Notes under the pieces: generated by a model
Databases searched by the model: none
Told to the model about the DNA's origin: nothing
Seen by the model: only the letters and a program-made list of their open reading frames with translations
Source of the DNA: a virus
Direction: 5' to 3' (one strand)
Virus record (IMG/VR): IMGVR_UViG_3300021961_000735
Location: 1 to 21,506 of that record
Length of the DNA: 21,506 nucleotides
Shown: positions 1 through 7,166 of the stretch, one piece after another
Layout: every line of letters begins with the position of its first letter
How positions within the stretch are numbered: the stretch's first letter is position 1
Position numbers and translations under genes: made by a program

Positions 1-139
1 GGGGGGAGGGTTGCGGTTTCTGCGCGTGTGGTCGTAGCCCTAGGAACCTACTGGTATAACCCCAATTCCTTCTTCTGTCACACAGGGGGGAGGGGTTCGA
101 AATCCTGTAATACCCTAGAAGGTACCCGTCTACTACAGA
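1..139. other. G-rich non-coding leader upstream of terminase
   Basis: No open reading frame is supported here. The tract GGGGGGAGGG occurs twice, at 1-10 and again at 85-95 as GGGGGGAGGGG, each followed by TT. Folding by eye, 53-57 can pair with 110-114, CCCC 60-63 with the G run at 85-90, and 92-106 resembles a tRNA T-arm (GGGG, loop TTCGAAA, TCCT) with two G-T pairs. TATAAC at 55-60 resembles a -10 box but has no convincing -35 partner. A packaging site or leader RNA is possible from its position before the terminase gene; nothing here proves either. Confidence 0.35.
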
Positions 140-1390
140 ATGACCCAAGCAGCTGGAACGCTGAACCTCCGATACGCCCAAGGGCAGGTATTTAGTAGTC
201 GAAAGCGCTTCAGAGTGCTGGTAGCCGGGCGAAGATTCGGAAAAAGCTACCTGTCATGTATCGAATTGCTGCGTGGGGCGATCGAAAGGCCGGGCGAAAC
301 ATTCTTTTATGCCGCCCCTACATACCGAATGGCGAAAGACATTGCCTGGAAGGTAATGAAAAAGCTAGTCCCGAAAGCCTGGATCAAGTCGAAGAACGAG
401 ACAGACCTGAAGATCGAGCTGGTGAACGGCTCGACGATCGAACTGAAGGGCACTGAAAACGCAATGGCACTGCGCGGCCGCAGTTTGGCTGGCGTGGTGC
501 TGGACGAAGCCGCCTTCATGTCGAGCGAAGTCTGGTTCGAAGTCATCCGCCCCGCCCTCGCCGACAAACAAGGCTGGGCCTTATTTATCTCCACGCCAGA
601 CGGCACAGCTAGCTGGTTCTACGAACTCTGGCAGTACGCGGACAGCGGCGATTCCGACTGGAGCCGCTGGCAATTCACCACGATCGACGGCGACAACGTC
701 CCACCCGAGGAGATTGAAGCCGCCCGAGGCCAGTTAGACGCTCGAACATTCCGCCAAGAATTTGAAGCCAGCTTCGAAAATCTCTCGGGTCTGGTGGCAG
801 TCAGCTTCAGCGACGAAAACATCAGCCCCGAAGCCGAAGACATCAGCGTTCTCCCCGTCCTGCTTGGAGTGGACTTCAACGTGGATCCGATGTCGGGCAT
901 CTGCGCCGTCCGCAAAGACGACACCCTCTACGTGTTCGACGAAATCATGCTGACTGGTGGCGCCACCACCTGGGATTTCGCGGAAGAAGTCACCCGCCGT
1001 TTCGGCGTGGAGCGCCGAATTATTGCCTGCCCGGACCCCACTGGCGGCGCCCGCAAAACCTCCGGCGTGGGCCTAACCGACCACAACATCTTGCGCCGCA
1101 GCGGTTTCAACGTCTCCAGCCCCAAAGCCCCCTGGAAAATCCGCGACAAGATCACCTGCGTCAACACCGCCCTCCTCGACGCCACTGGAGCCCGCCGCAC
1201 CTTCATCCATCCCCGCTGCAAGGAACTAATCAAGTCGCTCCGCACCCTGACCTACGCCCCCGGCACAGGTTTACCCAACAAAAACCTCGGCGTTGACCAC
1301 GCCTTCGACGCCTTCGGCTACATGTGCCTCCAGCAATTCAACTTGGCAAAACACGGCGTCCTCGGCCAAACCTCATATCGCCTGTACTAA
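140..1390 (+). CDS. terL: Terminase large subunit (DNA-packaging ATPase/nuclease)
   Basis: This is the motor that cuts concatemeric phage DNA and pumps it into the procapsid through the portal. The 416-residue length is normal for the family. The N-terminal ATPase has a Walker A motif GRRFGKS at residues 30-36 and a Walker B motif VVLDEAAF with D122/E123. A typical adenine-motif/coupling region follows (LFISTPDGTASWFYELW). The C-terminal RNase H-like nuclease shows GVDFNVDP (D245, D249) and the closing DHAFDAFGY (D386, D390), the usual acidic metal ligands. The start is the first ATG after a stop-rich leader; no strong Shine-Dalgarno sequence is seen. No small terminase subunit is present in the window, so it probably lies upstream. 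Family assignment is secure; the packaging mechanism (cos or headful) cannot be read from this sequence. Confidence 0.95.
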   Translation: MTQAAGTLNLRYAQGQVFSSRKRFRVLVAGRRFGKSYLSCIELLRGAIERPGETFFYAAPTYRMAKDIAWKVMKKLVPKAWIKSKNETDLKIELVNGSTIELKGTENAMALRGRSLAGVVLDEAAFMSSEVWFEVIRPALADKQGWALFISTPDGTASWFYELWQYADSGDSDWSRWQFTTIDGDNVPPEEIEAARGQLDARTFRQEFEASFENLSGLVAVSFSDENISPEAEDISVLPVLLGVDFNVDPMSGICAVRKDDTLYVFDEIMLTGGATTWDFAEEVTRRFGVERRIIACPDPTGGARKTSGVGLTDHNILRRSGFNVSSPKAPWKIRDKITCVNTALLDATGARRTFIHPRCKELIKSLRTLTYAPGTGLPNKNLGVDHAFDAFGYMCLQQFNLAKHGVLGQTSYRLY

Positions 1391-1422
1391 CCCAAATAGA
1401 CTGGAGCAAATACCGCAGCACG

Positions 1423-1605
1423 ATGGCCAAAAAACCCACCAAAGCCCAAAAGAAGGTGGAAAAAGTGATGCGCGAATACGGCGCTGGCACTTTGAAATCC
1501 AGCGCGGGCAAAAAAGTGACTTCTCGCAAGCAAGCCATCGCCATTGCGATGTCTGAAGCGGGCATGGCACGCAAAAAACCGACCAAAAAGGGAGGCAAAA
1601 AGTAA
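1423..1605 (+). CDS. Small basic DUF6496-like protein
   Basis: A 60-residue, very lysine-rich protein. Its centre (KVMREYGAGTLKSSAGKK then VTSRKQAIAIAMSEAG) matches what I recall of the DUF6496 family, small proteins common in bacteria and in aquatic phages. The role is unknown; the charge suggests nucleic-acid binding, which is inference. I chose the ATG at 1423 (MAKKPTKAQ) because CTGGAGCA at 1401-1408 is a reasonable ribosome binding site. A longer in-frame extension to 1324 would run into the terminase gene and has no family support. Its stop codon overlaps the next ATG (TAATG). Confidence 0.85.
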   Translation: MAKKPTKAQKKVEKVMREYGAGTLKSSAGKKVTSRKQAIAIAMSEAGMARKKPTKKGGKK

Positions 1606-1766
1606 TGGCCGCCAAAAAGAAGGGTCTTTACGCAAATATCAACGCTAAGCGCAAGCGCATCGAGGCTGGCTCGGGCGAAAAGATGCGCAAACCAGGCAGC
1701 AAAGGCGCCCCAACCGCATCAGACTTCAAGCAAGCAGCTAAAACAGCCAAAAAGCGGAGGAAGTAA
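1605..1766 (+). CDS. Small lysine/arginine-rich phage protein
   Basis: A 53-residue basic protein starting MAAKKKGLYANINAKRKRI and containing GSGEKMRKPGSKGAPTASDF. I recognise the GEKMRKPGSKGAPT motif as recurrent in small phage proteins beside terminase or portal genes, but no function is known to me. ATG 1605 overlaps the previous stop by one base, and its own stop (1764-1766) overlaps the following ATG in the same TAATG arrangement, so translation is probably coupled. GGAGG just upstream in the preceding gene can serve as ribosome binding site. The extreme basicity fits DNA or RNA binding, which is inference only. Confidence 0.75.
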   Translation: MAAKKKGLYANINAKRKRIEAGSGEKMRKPGSKGAPTASDFKQAAKTAKKRRK

Positions 1767-2107
1767 TGGCTCTCACCATCGACCGTGGCACCAACTTGGT
1801 GGAACACCACCAATCCACCCCACTTACAGCACTAAACGACACCTTCGAGGTCCACGCCGACAGCGACAGCTTTACTTTTGCCGTCGTCGTAACGGGCGGC
1901 GCCAACTTCAAACTCGCCTTTGAGTCCAACTTCAACGGCGGCGCCAGCTGGTTCGAGCTTGACACCAGCAAAACTATCAACGCCAACGGCCAATACATCT
2001 ATTTTTACAGCGACAAACCATCCAACAGAATCCGTATGCGCATCAGTGAAATCAGCTCTGGCACCCCAAGCGTCGTACCCCACATCGGCGTCGCTTACCA
2101 CGGCTAA
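1766..2107 (+). CDS. Hypothetical protein, predicted beta-rich (possible virion component)
   Basis: A 113-residue protein that I cannot assign to a named family. The sequence alternates hydrophobic and polar residues in short stretches (FTFAVVVTGGANFKLAF, IRMRISEIS), which suggests a beta-sandwich, and has no charged tails, signal peptide or membrane segment. GCGGAGGAAG just before the ATG is a strong ribosome binding site, so it is probably well translated. Its place between terminase and portal, and its fold-like composition, are compatible with a head decoration or minor structural protein, but that is inference from position. Its stop overlaps the ATG at 2107. Confidence 0.75.
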   Translation: MALTIDRGTNLVEHHQSTPLTALNDTFEVHADSDSFTFAVVVTGGANFKLAFESNFNGGASWFELDTSKTINANGQYIYFYSDKPSNRIRMRISEISSGTPSVVPHIGVAYHG

Positions 2108-2292
2108 TGATTGAAACAGTCAGCGGCGGTTGCGTCCACATCGAAATCGACGCCGAGGAGGGTACAACCACCGCCACATTTGTATTTGCCACTCCAAACG
2201 AACCGGCAATCCTTGGCGCCTTCGTCTCTAAGCTGGCGCAAGGCATCGAAGTCCTAATTCCCATTGAAGAGGAGGAAGAAGATGACAATTGA
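2107..2292 (+). CDS. Hypothetical small acidic protein
   Basis: A 61-residue protein with no recognised family. It starts MIETVSGGCVHIEIDAEEG and ends in a run of acidic residues (EEEEEDDN). It is strongly acidic, in contrast to the two very basic proteins encoded a few hundred bases upstream. The ATG overlaps the previous stop (TAATG), and the end overlaps the start of the next gene by 11 nt. The purine-rich codons for the acidic tail (GAGGAGGAAGAA) double as the ribosome binding site of the next gene, which supports both reading frames being real. Function unknown. Confidence 0.65.
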   Translation: MIETVSGGCVHIEIDAEEGTTTATFVFATPNEPAILGAFVSKLAQGIEVLIPIEEEEEDDN

Positions 2293-2557
2293 ATACCGAG
2301 GCGAGAAATTTGACGGCTATAACAAACCCAAGCGCACCCCAAAACACCCCACTAAATCACATGTAGTCCTCGCAAAAGAGGGCGACCAAGTAAAACTAAT
2401 CCGTTTCGGCCAGCAGGGCGTCAGCGGCAGCCCCAAGCGCACTGGAGAGTCTGACGCGGATAAGAAACGGCGTGAATCCTTCAAAGCACGCCATGCAGCT
2501 AACATTAAAAAAGGAAAGATGTCGGCTGCCTATTGGGCTGACCGCACCAAATGGTGA
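2282..2557 (+). CDS. Conserved basic phage protein of unknown function
   Basis: A 91-residue basic protein. The C-terminal half (ESFKARHAANIKKGKM then SAAYWADRTKW) is a motif I have seen repeatedly in small proteins of aquatic phages, without a known function. I chose ATG 2282 rather than the upstream in-frame ATG at 2264: GAGGAGGAAG at 2269-2278 gives a clear ribosome binding site only for 2282, and the six extra residues (MKRRKK) would be encoded by that binding site itself. It overlaps the preceding gene by 11 nt and ends 4 nt before the portal ATG, so it is co-translated with head genes. Confidence 0.75.
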   Translation: MTIEYRGEKFDGYNKPKRTPKHPTKSHVVLAKEGDQVKLIRFGQQGVSGSPKRTGESDADKKRRESFKARHAANIKKGKMSAAYWADRTKW

Positions 2558-2561
2558 CTAA

Positions 2562-4088
2562 ATGACTTACGCAGTCCCCGGCCGCATCCGCACCCATCTC
2601 GTCAGTTCCACCTACATGGGCGGCACTGACAACCCCTTCACGCGCACCGCCGCCGTGATGGAGCAGATGAAGGGCTGGGAAATAATGAAAGCCGTGACAC
2701 TCGGCACCGAGTACCTGCGCGAGAACAGCGAAGCCTTTCTCCCCCTAGAACCCCGCGAGGACTACACGGCCTACCTGGCGCGAGTCAACCGCGCCGTCTT
2801 CTCGCCTTACACACAGCGTCTAATCCGTGCCGCCGCCGGCCTAATCCTGCGCAAACCCATCACACTGACCGGCGACCCCTACTGGAGCGAGGTTTTCGCC
2901 AAAAACGTGGATGGTTGCGGTTCCGACCTGGACGAATATGCCCGCCGCAGCCTTATTTGCGCACTGACCTACGGCCACAGCCACACGCTGGTCGATTTCC
3001 CCGCACCAACCGGCGCCCGCAGCCTGGCCGAAGAACGCGCCTTAAACCGCCGCCCCTACTGGATCGAGATCGACCCCGCCAACATCTACGGCTGGCGCCT
3101 GGACCGCGAGGTGAATTACGGAAACCTGATTCAGGTAAGAATCGCCGAAAAGGCCGTACTGCCCGACGGCGAATTTGGCGAAAAGGTGTACGACCAAGTC
3201 CGTGTCATCGAACCCGGCCGATACCGCATCTACCGCCAAACCGAAACCAAGAAAGAGCAAGTCGGCGGCTTCCCTTATCCCAACGCCTTCGACGCCACCA
3301 CCAGCACCTCCGACTACGACCTAGTGGAGTCGGGCGACTACAGCCTGGGTGAGATCCCCCTGGTCACGCTGTATTCGAACAAGACCGACACAATGACCAG
3401 CAAGCCCCCGCTGCTGGACATCGCGTATCTCAACTTGGCCCATTTCCAGCGCCAAGCCGACCTAATCCACAGCCTCCACATCGCATCCCAACCGATGCTT
3501 GTCCTTGAGGGCTGGGACGACCAGACCAAGGACATGGCAGTAAGCGTGAACTACGCCATTGCCACCCAACCCGGCAACAAGGTCTATTACGTGGAGCCTG
3601 CTTCGAGCGCATTTGAAGCCCAAAGCAACGAAATCCGCGAACTACAGCAACAAATGGCCACGCTCGGCATCAGCACTCTGAGCCAGCAGAAATTTGTTGC
3701 CGAGTCTGCCGATGCCCGCCGCCTCGACCGCGTAGACACCAACTCCATGCTGTCCATGGTCTCCATGGACCTGGAGCAAACCCTGCAAGGCGCCTTCAAT
3801 CTGGCCGCCAGCTATCTGCAGCTGGAGCCCCCGGAAGTCAAGATCAGCCGCGACTTCGACATCGACCGTCTGATCGGCCAAGACATCACCGCACTAACCG
3901 CACTCTTCGGCCAAGGCGTACTGGACCGCGACGAGTTCCGCCAAATCCTGGTCCAAGGTGAAATTCTCCCTACCGCCTCCGAATCCACCGCCGAGGAAGA
4001 ACTACTGGAAACCTCAGAAGAGGAAGCCGCAGAAGTCGAAACTCCCGACAGCGAAGACGCCCTGGAACGCAACAACTTTATTAAGTAG
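2562..4088 (+). CDS. Portal protein (DUF4055-type)
   Basis: The portal forms the ring at one capsid vertex through which terminase packages DNA and onto which connectors dock. The protein has 508 residues. The N-terminal part matches the DUF4055 phage portal-like family as I know it: an early segment with TRTAAVMEQMKGWEIMKAV, a tyrosine-rich stretch (YTAYLARVNRAVFSPYTQRL) and LILRKPI. The middle holds the mixed alpha/beta domain and a long helix-like segment near SNEIRELQQQMATLGIST. The C-terminus is strongly acidic (about the last 45 residues), a common portal tail. No MuF/minor head protein gene follows it, which is unusual for many DUF4055 neighbourhoods. Family call is confident from sequence feel and gene order. 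Confidence 0.88.
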   Translation: MTYAVPGRIRTHLVSSTYMGGTDNPFTRTAAVMEQMKGWEIMKAVTLGTEYLRENSEAFLPLEPREDYTAYLARVNRAVFSPYTQRLIRAAAGLILRKPITLTGDPYWSEVFAKNVDGCGSDLDEYARRSLICALTYGHSHTLVDFPAPTGARSLAEERALNRRPYWIEIDPANIYGWRLDREVNYGNLIQVRIAEKAVLPDGEFGEKVYDQVRVIEPGRYRIYRQTETKKEQVGGFPYPNAFDATTSTSDYDLVESGDYSLGEIPLVTLYSNKTDTMTSKPPLLDIAYLNLAHFQRQADLIHSLHIASQPMLVLEGWDDQTKDMAVSVNYAIATQPGNKVYYVEPASSAFEAQSNEIRELQQQMATLGISTLSQQKFVAESADARRLDRVDTNSMLSMVSMDLEQTLQGAFNLAASYLQLEPPEVKISRDFDIDRLIGQDITALTALFGQGVLDRDEFRQILVQGEILPTASESTAEEELLETSEEEAAEVETPDSEDALERNNFIK

Positions 4089-4094
4089 TAAACT
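4089..4094 (+). promoter_or_regulatory. Candidate -10 hexamer TAAACT
   Basis: TAAACT begins immediately after the portal stop and lies 23 nt before the ATG at 4118. The same kind of hexamer at almost the same distance precedes the starts at 6257, 9094 and 9678. No -35 element is apparent, so this is a pattern-based guess. Confidence 0.3.
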
Positions 4095-4117
4095 ATTAGC
4101 GCACTCATCTCTTTGTC

Positions 4118-4303
4118 ATGGACAAGCACCTTGACAAGGTTCTCCAGCCCGACGGTTCTTACAAGTGGGAACTTGTAGAGCTTCGTGCTGAGATCTTGTA
4201 CGAAAAGGACAAGCCTGCCCCCGAGCCTGCTGCCGAACCCCGCAAGCGCAAGACCAAAGAGTCTGTGCTGGAGATCCCTGTAACCCCCGAAACTGAATTT
4301 TGA
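4118..4303 (+). CDS. Hypothetical small head-region protein
   Basis: A 61-residue protein without a recognised family. The N-terminal half looks folded (VLQPDGSYKWELVELRAEIL). The C-terminal half is proline, alanine and charge rich (EKDKPAPEPAAEPRKRKTK) and probably disordered. There is no good Shine-Dalgarno sequence before the ATG. It sits between portal and scaffold genes and its stop lies just before the scaffold start, so a role in head assembly is likely by position only. An alternative is that it is a short conserved spacer gene with no structural role. Confidence 0.6.
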   Translation: MDKHLDKVLQPDGSYKWELVELRAEILYEKDKPAPEPAAEPRKRKTKESVLEIPVTPETEF

Positions 4304-4305
4304 GT

Positions 4306-5028
4306 ATGGAAGAGCAAGTCATCCAGGAATTTCCCGTGGAAACTCCTACCCAGCCCGTGGCTGGCGCCGACACCGCTCCCCAACCTGACCAATCAGCCCA
4401 ACTAAAGGCTGAGTACGAAAGTCAGATTGCTGCGTTGAAGAATCAAGCGGTCGAAGCCGAGGAAAAATTCCAAGGCATCAAGGCCAAACTCGACGAGGTT
4501 TACAAGAAGCAGGACGACCAGCGCAAGAAAACGCTGGAAGACCAAGGCCAATGGAAAGACCTCTGGGAGGAAGCCAACAAAACCGCCCAGGAAAAAGACC
4601 TACAAATCGCGGAATTAAACCGCCAGCTGGAGGATCTGCGCACCTCAAACGAGACTGCCGCAATGAAAACCAGCGCCCTCGCTGCCATCAGCCAGGCTGG
4701 AGCTATCAATGCCGAGCAAATGTTGCAGCTTCTGCAAAACAACCTCCGCAAGAATGACAGCGGCAGCGTTGTTGTTTTGAACGGCGGTGTTGAGCAAGAC
4801 ATTAACGCCTACCTTTCCAATCTCAAGAACCCCGGTTCTGGATTCGAGCATCATTTCAAGCCAAGCAGTGCAGCTGGAATGGGTGCAAAACCCACTCCCA
4901 ACTCCACGATTGCGCCTGGAATGGCTAACCCATGGAAGGAAGGTAGTATTAACCTAACGAGGCAAATGGCCTTGGAAGCCAGCGATCCTGATCTCGCAGC
5001 TGTGCTGAAGAGAGAAGCGGGTCGCTAA
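4306..5028 (+). CDS. Scaffolding-like coiled-coil protein
   Basis: A 240-residue, acidic and helix-rich protein directly upstream of the capsid gene, the usual place of a scaffold. Residues of about 25-110 show a continuous heptad-like pattern with many A, E, K and Q (YESQIAALKNQAVEAEEKF, EKDLQIAELNRQLEDLRT), typical of a long coiled coil. The C-terminal part is Gly/Ser/Asn rich, ending in a short charged helix (DPDLAAVLKREAGR) of the sort that contacts capsid protein. Scaffolds direct shell curvature and are expelled or degraded. ATG 4306 is chosen over TTG 4300 only because ATG is preferred; TTG 4300 overlaps the previous stop and is possible. No protease domain is seen. Confidence 0.8.
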   Translation: MEEQVIQEFPVETPTQPVAGADTAPQPDQSAQLKAEYESQIAALKNQAVEAEEKFQGIKAKLDEVYKKQDDQRKKTLEDQGQWKDLWEEANKTAQEKDLQIAELNRQLEDLRTSNETAAMKTSALAAISQAGAINAEQMLQLLQNNLRKNDSGSVVVLNGGVEQDINAYLSNLKNPGSGFEHHFKPSSAAGMGAKPTPNSTIAPGMANPWKEGSINLTRQMALEASDPDLAAVLKREAGR

Positions 5029-5064
5029 GTCCCCGTGGGACACCACCTCAAGTCTGTGACTTGA
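5029..5064 (+). promoter_or_regulatory. Two adjacent hairpins in the capsid-gene leader
   Basis: GTCCC (5029-5033) pairs with GGGAC (5037-5041) around a CGT loop, and TCAAGT (5048-5053) pairs with ACTTGA (5059-5064) around a 5-nt loop. The first overlaps the end of the scaffold stop codon. No U-run follows, so they do not look like an intrinsic terminator. They could stabilise or process the capsid mRNA. Seen by eye, not computed. Confidence 0.4.
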
Positions 5065-5094
5065 ACCCCAACCCACCCCTTTCTGGAGTTTGAA

Positions 5095-6174
5095 GTGGCC
5101 GCACCATTTCAGAATTATTCCGGCGGTGTCCTTCTGGCGGACATCGTCAAGCGCAATAACCTCAGCACCTATGTGTCTGAGGCGATCAAAGAGCGCAGCC
5201 TGTTCATCAAGAGCGGCGCTGTCGTTCGCAACAGCCTGCTGGATGCCCGCGAAGGCGGCACCCGCATCCAGGTGCCCGAGTTCAACCCCGTGTCTCCCAC
5301 CGAGGAGATCATGGACGGCACCGCCACTTGGGGCACCAGCACCGCTGGCTACCTGACCCCCCAGAAGATCGGCACCGGCACCCAAATCGCCACCATCTGC
5401 CATCGCGGCTTCGCGTATGCAGTGGACGACGTTGCGATGCTCGCCGCTGGGGAAGACCCCATGCTGCACATCCGCAACCAGCTTGCTGATGCCATCAACA
5501 AACTGAACAGCTCCCGTCTGTTCAGCCAGCTGTCCGGTCTGTTCGGTTCGGCTCTGTCTGCAAACGCCCTCGACCTGGGTGTTGCTGCTGCTTCCGGCGG
5601 CGCAGAAGCCAACTTCCTGACTGGCGCTGCTGTGGCACGTGCCCGCGCCCTGCTGGGTGAGCGCGGCGACGAACTGGACACCCTGGTTGTCCACCCCTCC
5701 GTCGGCTTCTACCTGTATCAGGTCGGCCTGCTGACCTTCTCCACCTCCGCACTGGCCGCCTCCGGCTCCGTGGTTTGGGGTGGCGGCGGCGTGGGCGTTG
5801 GCGCCCGCAGCATCGGCGAATTTGCCGGCCTGCGCGTGATCATGGATCCCGCCGTCAACACCGTGGCCCCTGGCACCGCCGGCCACCAGCGTGAGTTCTA
5901 CTGCTATCTGACCAAGGGTGGCACCATCCTGGAAGGCGTGCAGCAGGACCTCCGCATCGAGGCCGACCGCAACATCCTGTCCAAGCAGGACGTGCTCTCG
6001 GTGGACTACCACTCTGCTTATCACGTGATGGGCACCAAGTGGACCTCCGCCAACGACAACCCGACCAACGCCACCCTGGCCACCTCGGGCAACTGGAGCG
6101 CCACTTACGACATCGACCTGATCCCCATGGTTCAGCTCACCGTCAACAGCCCACTCGACACCTCCACCATCTGA
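5095..6174 (+). CDS. Major capsid protein
   Basis: The 359-residue protein forms the icosahedral shell. Evidence is its position after the scaffold, its length, the strong codon bias towards C-ending codons as in highly expressed genes, and the isolated transcription unit closed by a strong terminator. The sequence (LADIVKRNNLSTYVSEA near the start, SRLFSQLSGLFGSAL in the middle, KGGTILEGVQQDLRIEADR near the end) is typical of HK97-fold capsid proteins, possibly the Gp13-like type; the exact family was not tested. The start is GTG 5095 with CTGGAG seven bases upstream. No N-terminal delta domain of about 100 residues is evident, which agrees with a separate scaffold protein. The opposite strand carries a long open frame (4954-6279) that is a by-product of the codon bias. 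Confidence 0.88.
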   Translation: MAAPFQNYSGGVLLADIVKRNNLSTYVSEAIKERSLFIKSGAVVRNSLLDAREGGTRIQVPEFNPVSPTEEIMDGTATWGTSTAGYLTPQKIGTGTQIATICHRGFAYAVDDVAMLAAGEDPMLHIRNQLADAINKLNSSRLFSQLSGLFGSALSANALDLGVAAASGGAEANFLTGAAVARARALLGERGDELDTLVVHPSVGFYLYQVGLLTFSTSALAASGSVVWGGGGVGVGARSIGEFAGLRVIMDPAVNTVAPGTAGHQREFYCYLTKGGTILEGVQQDLRIEADRNILSKQDVLSVDYHSAYHVMGTKWTSANDNPTNATLATSGNWSATYDIDLIPMVQLTVNSPLDTSTI

Positions 6175-6195
6175 TAACCAGATTGAGAGGAAACG

Positions 6196-6219
6196 GCCCC
6201 ACTTCGGTGGGGCTTTTTT
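6196..6219 (+). terminator. Intrinsic terminator after the capsid gene
   Basis: A perfect 7-bp GC-rich stem, GCCCCAC (6196-6202) with GTGGGGC (6207-6213), is closed by the very stable TTCG tetraloop and followed by six T residues. It lies 22 bases after the capsid stop codon and should end or strongly reduce transcription from the head genes. Confidence 0.93.
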
Positions 6220-6227
6220 ATTGGCGC

Positions 6228-6233
6228 TACACT
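6228..6233 (+). promoter_or_regulatory. Candidate -10 hexamer TACACT
   Basis: TACACT in GGCGCTACACTG begins eight bases after the T-run of the preceding terminator and lies 23 nt before the GTG at 6257. A similar string, GGCGCTAACCTG, is found at 8172-8183 before the tail tube gene. No clear -35 box is seen. Confidence 0.35.
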
Positions 6234-6256
6234 GCGAGAAAGTATGTGTAGTAGTT

Positions 6257-6787
6257 GTGGCCGCCACGATCAACGCCACATTGAGTAGCGCCTCCGCTAA
6301 CAGCTATGTGACGCTGGCCGAGGCAAACACGTACTTCGAAACGGTCCCAAGTTCGACCACTTGGACCGACAAGACTGACGACGCAAAGAATCGCGCACTG
6401 ATCTCCGCCACCCGCTGGATCGACAGCCTGAATTTTTACGGTGACCGTTGTGATAGCGGCCAAGCCCTTAAATGGCCCCGCAACAACTACCAAGTCGATC
6501 AAGTGGAGTTGACTTGTAGCGCCATCCCCGCCGACATCAAATACGCCACCTATGAACTGGCACGTGCATTAGCCAACGACACTGACGCCGTCACGGGCAA
6601 CACCGGCACCACCGGCCTTTACGACGAAGTCAAGCTGGGCGACCTCCAAGTCAAATACAGCCAAACCTCCCAAGCTGTTGGGACGATCAACAACATTTTC
6701 GACGTATATCCCTGGCTCCAGTCTTATTTAGGCGCCTACTGCCTCGGCGGCAGCGGCGGTTACCAAGTCCGCGTCGTGAGGGGTTGA
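6257..6787 (+). CDS. Head-tail connector, DnaT-like family (neck adaptor)
   Basis: From GTG 6257 the protein has 176 residues. The pattern SANSYVTLAEANTYFE, then ALISATRWIDS, QALKWPRNNY, IPADIKYATYELARAL and a late KLGDLQVKYS matches the phage family often labelled putative DnaT-like ssDNA-binding protein, which in phage genomes sits in the adaptor/head-completion position. I choose GTG 6257 over a TTG at 6221: the family begins a few residues before SYV, the extra residues (MALHCEKVCVVVV) look unlike a coding N-terminus, and GTGGCCGC is also the start context of the capsid and tape measure genes. It probably docks on the portal ring and begins the neck. The DnaT label is a family name and not evidence of replication function. 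Confidence 0.8.
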   Translation: MAATINATLSSASANSYVTLAEANTYFETVPSSTTWTDKTDDAKNRALISATRWIDSLNFYGDRCDSGQALKWPRNNYQVDQVELTCSAIPADIKYATYELARALANDTDAVTGNTGTTGLYDEVKLGDLQVKYSQTSQAVGTINNIFDVYPWLQSYLGAYCLGGSGGYQVRVVRG

Positions 6788-6788
6788 G

Positions 6789-7166
6789 ATGAGCCTCGTC
6801 GATTCCACATTTGCCGGACTACCTGCCCCGCTTTTGGCGCAATGGGGCCAGGACGTTACCTACTTAAAAGCCAACACCTCACCGACATATAACACCACTA
6901 CAGGCGAAGTCTCTGGAGCCGACACAAGCGTCACTGTTCGCGCCTTGATTTTCCAGGCAAATCCAGAAGAGTTCGAGAGTTTTTACCAAACAAACGACCT
7001 CAAAGTCATCATCGGTAACGCCGAACTTGGTAAGTACGTCCCGAGCGTGCGTGATCGGATCCAGTACACCGAAAATAGTGTTACCAAGACCGGCCGGATT
7101 ATCAGCTGCAAGACCGCCCGTGGAGAACACGCAATCTTGCACACCATCCTCCTGAGGCCCCAATAA
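6789..7166 (+). CDS. Head closure / head-tail joining protein
   Basis: A 125-residue protein in the second connector position. It starts MSLVDSTFAGLPAPLLAQWG, has a central beta-rich segment (VTVRALIFQANPEEFESF), a KYVPSVRDRIQYTENS turn and ends with HAILHTILLRPQ. The order and size agree with the stopper or head-closure proteins that plug the neck after packaging and receive the tail. The family is diverse and I recognise it mainly by position, length and the typical 'V.PSVRDRI.Y' strand. It starts 1 nt after the previous stop, with GAGGGG upstream as ribosome binding site, and its stop overlaps the next ATG (TAATG). Confidence 0.7.
   Translation: MSLVDSTFAGLPAPLLAQWGQDVTYLKANTSPTYNTTTGEVSGADTSVTVRALIFQANPEEFESFYQTNDLKVIIGNAELGKYVPSVRDRIQYTENSVTKTGRIISCKTARGEHAILHTILLRPQ

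Noticed and set aside
91-107. tRNA gene suggested by a GGTTCGAAAT T-loop
   Set aside because: The T-stem has two G-T pairs and a mismatch, no D-arm or anticodon arm of correct size can be placed, and the total length would be only about 62 nt; kept only as a structural observation.
6221-6256. Upstream TTG start extending the connector protein by 12 residues
   Set aside because: The extension follows directly on the terminator T-run, includes the promoter-like hexamer and has an unlikely sequence; GTG 6257 fits the family start better.
4954-6279. 441-residue open frame on the - strand opposite the capsid gene
   Set aside because: It mirrors the capsid gene, runs through the terminator hairpin, has Gly/Val/His-rich composition typical of antisense C-biased codons, and no ribosome binding site or family resemblance.
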